DNA of 64,000 nucleotides from Mycogone perniciosa (taxonomy: Eukaryota > Ascomycota > Sordariomycetes > Hypocreales > Hypocreaceae). The notes under the pieces were generated by a model, which was not told the origin of the DNA, made no database searches, and worked only from the letters and a program-made list of their open reading frames with translations. The position numbers were made by a program, and so were the translations under genes. Position 1 is the stretch's first letter, and every line of letters starts with the position of its first letter. This document shows positions 55,940 to 64,000 of the stretch, piece by piece. The stretch is from positions 1-64,000 of the forward strand of contig JAOALB010000167.1 of assembly GCA_025331125.1 (NCBI GenBank). The letters are read 5' to 3'.

Positions 55940-58912
55940 ATGAGGTCGACGATGGGGCTGTCCTGGAAATGGACAGCCATTCTAAGTCTTATAGGCGTGT
56001 TTCTTTGCCTGATACAACCAGCTGGTAGGAATCATTCCGGCCCCGAAGCTAGACGCTGCAACTGACGGTCCAATCCAGTATCGGTCAAGGAACACGAGTT
56101 CAAGAAGTGCCATCAAGCCGGCTTTTGCAAGCGAAACCGTGACTATGCCGACAAAGCAACCGCTGAAAGCTCAACGTGGAGCTGCCCGTACAAACTCGTT
56201 CCTGACTCTGCCTCCTTCAAGGATGGCCAGCTTCAGGCCATGATTCTCAAGAGTATCAACGAGAATGGTGACACAGTTCGACTTCCAGTCACCATCTCGT
56301 TCCTTCAATCGGGCGCCGCTCGAGTCTCAATCGACGAGGAGAGGCGACAAAACAAAGATATCGAGTTGAGACATAACAGCCCTGTGAGAAAAGAGCGCTA
56401 CAATGAGGCCGAGAAATGGGCCATTGTCGGCGGCTTGGAGTTGGACAAGAACGCAGAGATTGTCCACCAGGATGATTCCCAAATCAACGTCAAGTACGGC
56501 TCGGAATCCAACCTCGAGGCTGTCATCAAGTTCTCTCCATTCGAAGTCGACTTCAGGCGAGACGAAGTCTCTCATATCAAGTTTAACAACCGTGGCCTGC
56601 TAAACGTTGAGCATTGGCGGCCCAAGGTTGAGAAGCCCGAGGCGAAAGAAGGAGAGGATAACAGCGCAGAAGATGCTAGCGGCGAGGATGAGGGCACCTG
56701 GTGGGATGAGACATTCGGTGGAAACACTGACACCAAACCCAAAGGTCCCGAAAGCGTGGCGTTGGACGTTTCATTCCTCGAGTATGAACACGTCTATGGC
56801 ATCCCCGAGCACACCGGACCCATGTCTCTCAAGCAAACGCGGGGCGGTGATGGCAACTACGATGAGCCATACCGCATGTACAATTCAGACGTGTTTGAAT
56901 ACATTCTTGACAGCCCCATGACGCTGTATGGATCAATTCCTTTCATGCAAGCTCATCGAAAGGGCTCATCTGTTGGAGTATTTTGGCTCAACGCTGCGGA
57001 GACCTGGGTGGATATCGTCAAGGCAAAGGGCAACACCAACCCTCTCAGCCTTGGGTCTGGTGCCAAGACAAGCACGCACACCCACTGGATCTCTGAGAGT
57101 GGTATTCTTGACGTGTTTGTCTTCTTGGTCAAGACGCCTCAGGAGTTGAACAAGAAATATGGCGAGCTCACTGGAACCACAGCCATGCCCCAGGAGTTTG
57201 CCCTCGGTTACCACCAGTGCCGATGGAATTACATCTCTGATGATGATATCAAGGAGATCGATCGCAGGATGGACAAGGGCAAAATTCCCTACGATGTCAT
57301 CTGGTTGGATATCGAATACGCCGATGACAAGAAGTACTTCACATGGGACCCCCACTCGTTTACCGACCCAATTGGCATGGGCAAGCAGCTCGAAGGTCAC
57401 GGCAGGAAGCTTGTGGTTATCATTGACCCACACATCAAAAAGGCTGAGAACTACCCGGTCGTTGAGCAGCTCACTTCCAAGGATCTTGCTATTCATGACA
57501 AGGACGACAAGACCTATGAAGGCTGGTGCTGGCCAGGTGCATCCCACTGGATCGATGCTTTTAATCCCGAAGCCAGAGAGTGGTGGAAGACACTGTATAA
57601 GTACGACTCGTTCAAGGGAACCATGGAAAACACGTTCATTTGGAATGACATGAACGAACCGTCGGTGTTCAATGGCCCCGAGATCACGATGCCCAAGGAC
57701 AATATTCACCATGACAAATGGGAGCACCGTGACGTCCACAACATGAATGGCATGACATACCACAATGCAACGTTCCACGCCCTCCTGTCTCGCAAGGAAG
57801 GCGAATTCCGACGACCATTCGTTCTGACCCGATCCTTTTACGCTGGTTCTCAGCGACTGGGTGCCATGTGGACGGGAGATAACTTGGCAGATTGGGGCCA
57901 TCTCGCAACCTCCATCACCATGATTCTAAACAATGGCATTTCGGGCTTCCCATTTGCGGGAGCCGATGTGGCAGGTTTCTTCGGTAATCCAGAGAAGGAC
58001 CTGATTGTCCGCTGGTACCAAGCTGCCGCCTTCTACCCATTTTTCCGCGCCCACGCACACATCGACTCCCGACGCCGCGAGCCCTATCTGCTTGGCGAAC
58101 CATGGACGGCGATGGTAACGGCAGCCTTGCGCCTGCGCTACTCACTGCTTCCTTCTTGGTACACTGCTTTCTTCCATGCAAATAGGGACGGCAGCCCGGT
58201 TGTGCGACCGATGTTCTGGACTCATCCCTCCGAAGAGGGTGCTTTGCCTATTGATGACCAGTTGTTCCTTGGATCGACCGGTCTTCTTGCCAAGCCGGTA
58301 GTTGAGAAGGACAAGGACTCGGCCGACATCTGGATCCCTGATGAGGAGGTCTACTACGACTATACTACATACGACGTGATTAAGAGTCAGAAAGGCAAGC
58401 ATGTGACTATTGCTGCTCCTATTGATCGCGTTCCTCTCCTAATGAGGGGTGGGCACATTTTCCCTCGTCGTGATATTCCTCGACGCTCGAGTGCAACCAT
58501 GCGGTTTGATGACTACACTCTGGTGGTCTCCGTCTCCACGAGTGGAGTGGCCGAGGGTGAGTTGTACGTTGATGATGGCGATACCTACGAGTACCAGCAA
58601 GGCCAGTACATCTACCGCAAGTTCAGCCTGACCCAAGACACCCTCGCCTCCACTGATGCAGAGGAACGGGACATCAAGACGGTGAAGGCTGGAGAGTGGC
58701 TCAAGGCCATGAAGGAAGTCTACGTGGATAAGATTATCATTGTTGGGGCTCCCGCATCATGGAATCAGCAAGAGGTACAGGTTGAATCCGAGGGACGCAC
58801 GTGGTCGGTCAAGGTGGACTACCACGCTGCCGAGAAGGACAGGGCGGCATACGCGACCCTCGGTCGCGTTGGCGCACGTATTGGAGAGGACTGGAGCATC
58901 AAGCTGGCGTAG
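55940..58912 (+). CDS. gls2A: glucosidase II alpha subunit (GH31)
   Basis: An ER enzyme that removes the two inner alpha-1,3-glucoses from N-glycans in glycoprotein quality control. Exon 1, 55940-56024, encodes a hydrophobic signal sequence (about 28 residues, ending IQPA); exon 2, 56079-58912, joins in phase (G|TA, valine) and starts VKEHEFKKCHQAGFCKRNRD, the family N-terminus. Total 972 residues. GH31 landmarks: CRWNYISDDDI, VIWLDIEYADDKKYFTWD, the nucleophile Asp in WNDMNEPSVF, the acid/base Asp in MWTGDNLADW, SGFPFAGADVAGFF and FYPFFRAHAHIDSRRREPYL. The C-terminal beta domain follows (ELYVDDGDTYEY). No KDEL-type tail is visible; retention would be through the beta subunit. The symbol is descriptive, not a confirmed locus name. 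Confidence 0.95.
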
Positions 58913-59933
58913 ATGGTGCATGGTTGATGCATGTTTCATGGGCCTTGGATGTGGATGAACAGGGGAAAAGTGGCCATTTATGGTTGCGGCGATAGACTGC
59001 AGCGTGTAGATGAAATGACAATAGTGTTGAGCACAATATACATCTTGATCCCTTCGTCTACATACATGTGAGGCGAAGATCCAGGGGCCTCTCCATTGCT
59101 TACATAACCCACGTGGCGATGTCTTGATCAGGCGGGGCCTCGCACTCTTCTCATCCCATTCTCCGAAAGCTCCATCATGCTTCCAACTAATGCCTGTCAG
59201 GTGGCTGTGACAGAGCGTGTGAGACGCTTGTTCCGAATCGTGCATGTCTGAGCCAGTCCAATTCGCCACAAACAAGCCATCTGCGCACCTTTTGGCGCAG
59301 TGGAACGCTCATTACGAACGGGTTGAACGATTCAGGAAGACGCGGATTACCGCTATCCATCAAGCTCGATCGGGCTGCAGGATTCTGCCAATGGAAAGGA
59401 TCCTCGTCAACGGCAGGTTCCAAGGACAGCTGAGTGACAAGATTTGCACTACGGGGTGCTCGGGAGCGGCCTGGGCTTTACCAACTGAAGCTCCCTCAAG
59501 ATCCTCTTTCAATAGCAGCTGAACAGACATGATGATCCTGGCCTTACTGGCTTTCAACGCGCGGCTAGCCAGTCTGCCCCTCCACACTGCTCATCCATCC
59601 ATGCATGACAGGAGCTAGTCGGCAACACCCTTCCGACCGGCCAACCACCGTTGTGATCGACGATTCAAGGACAACCACGTTTGGCTTAGGGAGCCACGCT
59701 ACGGAGAATGCGATTCAGAATAGGAGCTCAACCCCGCCCTGAGATGGCACCGAGGCGATACGCAGTCAAAGCTCATAATTCGCAAGTCACTACATCGAAT
59801 GGCATCATTTTCACGGTACCGTCAAGGGCTCCTCTTCTGGGAAACCCTGCAATTATACGAGTGGGGGGGAACATGTGAAGGACTGTTTTTCTTTCAATTA
59901 TGCTGTCGAATTGTGTGTCTATGGCAATCCAAT
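58913..59933. other. convergent intergenic, glucosidase II / cipC-like gene
   Basis: About 1 kb with both neighbouring genes ending into it. Short overlapping frames only; no gene supported. Confidence 0.5.
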
Positions 59934-60388
59934 TTACCACCGGCCCTCGTTGTTCTCTAAAAGCTGTTCTTCGGCATGCTTTTGGGCATGGCGCTTGGCC
60001 TTCTCGCGGTCAATGAAGTCAAGGCCCTTGGTCTCAACCTCACGGTCGACAAAGGCACCAATGAAGCCAGCAAGGATTTCCTTGGCCTTGGCGTGGTCAT
60101 CGGGGTGGCCTATGGATTGACTGGTCAGCATTTCTGGACGAACGCTACACTGGACTGTCATGGCGCGGAGTGTTCTGTCGTACCTTCTCGAGCAACGTGG
60201 TCTTCGTAGGCCTTGGCGGCCTCGTAGGCGGCAGCTCCGCCAATGAGCTCGTGAGACCACTTGGCCTCGTGAGGGCGCTGAGTGAACTCCTCGTAGGCCT
60301 GAGCAGGCTGAGATTCATCTTTCAGGCAAAGTTAGACAGATTCGATATTGTGGGTGCGGCAGTGCTTCTTACTGTCGAACCAACCCAT
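59934..60388 (-). CDS. CipC-like protein (DUF3759 family)
   Basis: Three exons, 60388-60373, 60318-60184 and 60109-59934, keep phase (A|AT and G|GC) and give 108 residues. The protein begins MGWFDNESQPAQAYEEF, then HEAKWSHELIGGAAAYEAAKAYEDHVAREG, HPDDHAKAKEILAGFIGAFVDREVETKG and DREKAKRHAQKHAEEQL: a small, helical, charge-rich protein typical of CipC (first described as induced by concanamycin in Aspergillus nidulans). It is thought to be a soluble stress-related protein; the molecular role is unknown. The very short first exon (16 bases) is typical of the family. Five copies of the TACGGAGTA motif lie upstream. Confidence 0.9.
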
Positions 60389-60908
60389 GGTGAATGAAAT
60401 GAAGTGGTGTTGTATATATCTGTATGTTGAGAAACTTGTGTATGCTCCGGGAAGAGGGGAAGAAGAATACCATCAAGGGAGAGGTGATACTTATAAGCTT
60501 ACGGAGTACAGCCGGCAGGTTAGCCTGGAAGTGCCACTATCGCTCCAGCTACTCCGTACTTCGTGCTTCAACATCCAATAACCTACAAGAGGGCCCCTTA
60601 CTGCCCCTGTCATTAGCTGCTATTCGTTCCTATGCTAAGGGATCGATGGTGTGGATTGCAAAGGGGCGTGAGCGGGACTGTGGCCGCTAGGTCTCCATCC
60701 GTCTTTGCCGGCTTGCCGTCTCAGCTGGCGACGTGGACTTCGCAAGGCGATTAATGGCTTCATTGCGAAACCTGTGGCGTAATCTGAGTCTTTTGTTGCG
60801 TTGTTACGTTGTTACGTTGTATCTACTTCGTACTTCGTACGGAGCAGGAGTTTGTCTTTTGTGGCCGAGTTTGTTGGATTCCCGAATGAAGTCTGGTTAA
60901 TGTCAATT

Positions 60909-60929
60909 GTACGGAGCAGTACTCCGTAC
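60909..60929. repeat. perfect inverted repeat GTACGGAG-N5-CTCCGTAC
   Basis: Two 8-base arms are exact reverse complements around a 5-base centre (CAGTA). Each arm contains the core of the dispersed 9-base motif. Confidence 0.9.
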
Positions 60930-61139
60930 GTGGGCCGACATACGTCATATCTTTGGACTTTTCCGGATTTCCGGAGACCACGTCACGCCTCGGAAACGGT
61001 ATTTGCCATTCCTTCAATTGCTGCTAATCGTTGTTTATGGGAAACGTTGGGGAGGGCTATGCGGTCCTAGTTCTATCAATAATGGCAGGGTTCCCCGCGC
61101 CCCCTCCCTCGTTTACAGGGGATTTGAGCTTGTCCAGTC

Positions 61140-61155
61140 TACGGAGTACGGAGTA
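61140..61155. repeat. overlapping tandem copy of the 9-base motif
   Basis: TACGGAGTACGGAGTA: two motif copies share the two bases TA. This is the densest occurrence in the window. Confidence 0.9.
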
Positions 61156-61736
61156 TGCCAAGGCAGATTCAATGGAATTGATGGCCTGAGTGCCTTTGAT
61201 GGATTTCTGTGGAGTGCCGGTGGCGGTACTCAGAGTATACGCCGGTCGTTTCAACGGTATTTATGCAAACGCCAGGTATCTTCCACCCGGCAGTCATCAT
61301 TCATCATTCATCAAGGTTCACGTAATGTCTCCGTGGAATTCCGCCATTGCATCCAAAGGCTAAATCAGCTTGATGATTCCATCAGACCAAGTTCCGCCGT
61401 ATTATGGCAATGCGTACGAAGTACGAAGCGCATACGAGTACACTGTCTTTGAGACTAATATGCCAACGCTCCCTGCGCGGCTATGCCTCAGCCATACATA
61501 ATAGATACATCATAATAGTATGATACACTGTCCTGACTCTTCGCAATAAGAGAAGGGTATCGAGGATTCGAGCGTCTTGGCAGCCAGATCCCGGCCCCAC
61601 TCGGAGGTGCCGGAAACGGCCAGTCCCGAAGTCATCGGTCTTTTACGAGTCAACGACGATCCGATCGGGTTTGCCAAGCATTGTGTTTCCGTTCTTGCAC
61701 GATGAACGGGTTTAGCGGATCCAAATTCACACGACT

Positions 61737-61752
61737 AGCAAAAAGAAAAGAG
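61737..61752 (-). terminator. Pol III T-run terminator for the tRNA
   Basis: On the transcribed strand two T-runs (TTTT and TTTTT) follow the tRNA end within 55 bases, the normal RNA polymerase III stop signal. Confidence 0.55.
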
Positions 61753-61788
61753 GACCAAAAGATTGAGTCTAGACGACCCGCAATCTAA

Positions 61789-61894
61789 TGGACGAACGGG
61801 GAATCGAACCCCGGACCTTTCCCAGGCTTGTTCATCCTCCAGTTGTCTAGAGGATTTATGCTAAGGGAAAATTATACCACTAAACCATCCGCCC
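61789..61894 (-). tRNA. tRNA-Ala(AGC) with a 34-base intron
   Basis: Read on the minus strand: acceptor arms GGGCGGA and TTCGTCC pair fully (two G-U pairs, one at 3-70), discriminator A73, D-arm GTTT-AGTGGTA-TAAT, anticodon stem TTCCC/GGGAA, loop TTAGCA then, after the intron, T, variable loop AGGTC, and T-arm CGGGG-TTCGATT-CCCCG. With the usual intron position (after base 37) the anticodon is AGC. G3-U70 and A73 are the classic alanine identity elements, so Ala is consistent. The B box is canonical (GGTTCGATTCC) and the A box fits (TGGTTTAGTGG). The 34-base intron forms a hairpin (ATCCTC/GAGGAT). Oddities: U13-U22 is unpaired, and four Ts occur inside the gene just before the anticodon stem. 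Downstream on the minus strand there are T-runs for Pol III termination near 61738-61752. Confidence 0.8.
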
Positions 61895-62078
61895 ATCGGT
61901 TTTGAGATGTGTTTTCGCAGGCGGTATGCCACTGAAAACTCTCCTGCCAACGAGTTGCGATACCAGTATGCTGGGCTGTTCTTCATTTTGTCAAAGTCTA
62001 GACAGCAAGCAACTTATAATCCTGGAGTTGATGCACTCGAGCCATTATTACGATTCAGTCATAGTTCACAGACTTTCG

Positions 62079-64000
62079 CTACCAGCTTGTCGTACTCGTA
62101 GCTTGCTGAGCGCCATCGTTGAACATCCAGCTTATGGGCTCTGCCGTGCCGAGGTTGTATGCGAACAGCGCATCAGACATCTATAAAACGACCATAAGCA
62201 TCAGACTTCGATGAGTTGGTACTTTGCACTTACCATAAAGTCCCAGTCTGGGGTCTCATCCGGCTGTATGTCCACACCTATTTCGTCAACAGCTTGACTC
62301 TGACCATGATCCTGCCCTGCCCTCTTCTCCAGTATCGGGAGACACGTTTCCACCGACTCTCCAGCAGACTTGATTAAAAATGCCGGCATTTCCTGTTCTC
62401 CTAGGCCCTGCATGAGACCTTCAATGTGCGCGGCAACGACACACATGAACAAATAGCCCTTGATGTTGGTCTCTCCGATTTTAATGCAGTGCAGAAGCCA
62501 ATCTTTCGCTTCGTTCACTGCGGAGAGCAGGTCTCCTCGTAGAAGCAAAGGGCCGAGGCCTTGCTCCTCTCTAAGCTGGGTGTCAAGTTCGGCACCTATC
62601 AGGAAGCTACCCTGAATAGCGGCGACTCGATAGAAGCCTGGACCACAGTAAGCTGATCGTTCCAGTAGGTTGTCTCGGTTAGATGAAGACCCTGAGTTGC
62701 TGCTACCATGTGGCTGGGCAGCCATGACCGAAGAGGATGGATACACCGCACACCACATCTTAAGCGCGGTTTCGACGACCAACTTTCGTGAAAATGCATA
62801 TTCTGTCTCATGTAACGCTGGGATAAAGAACGGGATGTGGAGAGATGATATGTATCGATGCATGATGAAATCTACGATACGCAACTCAAGTGCAGAGGGA
62901 GTGGATCGTCCCGTGTTAGACTTGAATCCCTGGAGGGTTCGGCATAGAACCCTATAAGATGACCTGAGCTCCGAGTCTAGTCGAAGCGTTTCCTCATATG
63001 TCCCGTGAGAGCTGAGATCGTTGAGGAATTTGGTAACCGCAAGACGCTCGGGGAACGTTCTTCGGAGAGCAATAGCGACAGATATTTGGGTGAATTCGTC
63101 TTCAGGCCCCGGAACAGGATCCTCGGTCATGAGCTGCTCATCATCAAAGTGGCCTGGGGGTTCAGTGTCAAAGTCTTGAAGAGAAATAAGCGGAGGGCCG
63201 CCCGAGATGGAGCTCGTCCTCAGAGCTACCTCCAGAATGGTGTTCCACAGCCGTCTGTGCATCTCGGACGCAAAAGTTGTTCTCTTTGGTAGATGAGATG
63301 GATCTCTATGCAGTCCCATGCTGATTGCTTTTCTAATTAGGTCGCCAGCCGTAACCCATATCGAGTCTCCACTAACACCTACGCATTCTCGAGCTAGCAG
63401 CAGAAGTATGCTAATCTGCAGATATTGTATTCCCAGTCGAGACTTGAATTCCGGTTCCGAAATCCAGGTTATGGCCTCATATACCCATCGTATAGCCGAG
63501 GACCGTAGTGAGAATTCCCCATCATACGCAACAGACCCTATGGCGAAAACAAGCTTCAGCTGAACCAAGAATGCCATATCAGGGCGGGATCCAGGCGTCC
63601 AAAGTTCTTCGTAGTCTCTATTGAAGCTTGGGAGATGCAAAACTCGATATATGGCTTCCGAGGTTTGAAGATAGCAGTCAATGAGCTTGTCACAGACATC
63701 CCTCTGGGGCAGGTCTCGTGTCGGCGGTGTCGGCCAGGGAGGCGCCCTCTGTGATTTGATGACCCTGGCTAGGGATTTGCACTTTTGCAGTGTCTTGAAG
63801 ACTTGAGATGTCTGTTCCATTAACTGAAGTTCATTCATCTCAAGCATGTCTTTGAACTAGGAATTGTTAGCCCCTGATTCTTGGGGAGGAGGCATTCTCA
63901 ACAGATCAACCTACCATATGAACAATATTTAGCCAATGGCTTTGGCCAAAAAGTCGGGTCTTATGTGTAACGCTGCGCGTGATGTCTGGGTGAGCGCGCC
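62079..64000 (-). CDS. fungal-specific transcription factor, C-terminal part (incomplete)
   Basis: The gene runs off the right edge, so the start and any Zn2Cys6 DNA-binding domain are outside the window. Minus-strand exons visible: one from the edge to the donor GTAGGT near 63914 (ending THKTRLFGQSHWLNIVHM), a long exon starting TTCAAAGACATG near 63854 and ending at 62234 (DWDFM), and a last exon 62180-62079 (MSDALFAYNLGTAEPISWMF, 34 codons with stop). The middle is the fungal-specific regulatory domain: VLHLPSF, FLVQLKLVFAIGS, YLQISILLLLARE, WVTAGDLIRKAISMGLHRDPS and EMHRRLWNTILEV. The nearest groups I recall are cutinase/acetamidase regulator types. Target genes are unknown. Confidence 0.85.

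Larger units (their letters stand above)
60389..61788. other. gene-poor region upstream of the cipC-like gene, rich in the 9-base motif
   Basis: No gene supported. It contains five exact TACGGAGTA/TACTCCGTA copies (60500, 60550, 60920, 61140, 61147), several TACTTCGTA/TACGAAGTA variants (near 60825-60840 and 61409-61420) and an 8-bp-stem inverted repeat at 60909-60929. Confidence 0.6.

Noticed and set aside
56966..57901. A 311-codon minus-strand frame
   Set aside because: Antisense to the glucosidase II gene, whose GH31 motifs are unambiguous.
59244..59522. A 92-codon plus-strand frame between glucosidase II and the cipC-like gene
   Set aside because: No domain, no intron logic and low similarity to anything I recognise; lies in a convergent 3' region.
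1..64000. CRISPR arrays, rRNA, insertion sequences or intact transposons
   Set aside because: I looked for spaced direct repeats, terminal inverted repeats with transposase frames, and reverse transcriptase motifs, and found none; repeats here are short or intergenic duplications.

Overview
The window is nuclear DNA of a filamentous ascomycete (Pezizomycotina). The evidence is many protein genes with short GT-AG introns, a transcription factor of the fungal-specific type, a CipC-family gene, a Mak16 gene, a GH31 glucosidase II gene and a tRNA gene with an intron. Sordariomycetes, possibly Hypocreales, is my guess from the general feel of the proteins and is only an inference. Nothing bacterial, viral or plasmid-like is visible, and there is no CRISPR array, rRNA gene or intact transposon.

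Layout. 1-2747: gene-poor DNA. 2748-4853: a ten-exon sugar/quinate-type MFS transporter. 6485-7715: a short-chain dehydrogenase-like protein whose catalytic lysine is missing. 8439-12812: TRAPPII subunit Trs120. 13506-16169: bifunctional PABA/aminodeoxychorismate synthase. 16537-18543: divergent pair Vps55 (minus) and Mak16 (plus). 19207-20124: Mso1-like protein, convergent with the Gyp7-type Rab GAP at 20406-23175. 23880-25307: a PAP2-family membrane protein. 25308-28350: mostly empty, but with a two-exon small secreted protein candidate (27492-27820). 28351-33316: three tandem BTB/POZ genes on the minus strand. 34004-37325: Crb2/Rad9-like BRCT checkpoint protein. 37686-42560: very long P/Q-rich WW-like protein. 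42561-45427: empty. 45428-47941: MscS-type channel with EF-hand. 48586-49587: intracellular-looking GH18. 49919-51097: secreted protein of unknown function. 53317-53940: DUF1279-type mitochondrial membrane protein. 54065-54886: nucleoside diphosphate kinase with seven exons. 55940-58912: glucosidase II alpha. 59934-60388: CipC-like protein. 61789-61894: tRNA-Ala(AGC) with intron. 62079-64000: C-terminal part of a fungal-specific transcription factor that runs off the right edge.

How the genes relate. Most are conserved housekeeping genes with no operon logic. Trs120, Vps55, Mso1 and Gyp7 lie within 15 kb and all serve vesicle traffic; glucosidase II acts in the ER part of the same route. The dynamic region is 25-34 kb: the tandem BTB family, a duplicated intergenic segment carrying mainly C-to-T differences (RIP-like), and an apparently orphan secreted peptide. 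A second layer is a 9-base motif, TACGGAGTA/TACTCCGTA, found at least 11 times, always between genes and clustered at 60.5-61.2 kb. Exon boundaries were worked out by eye from GT-AG signals, reading-frame phase and remembered family motifs; no search was run.
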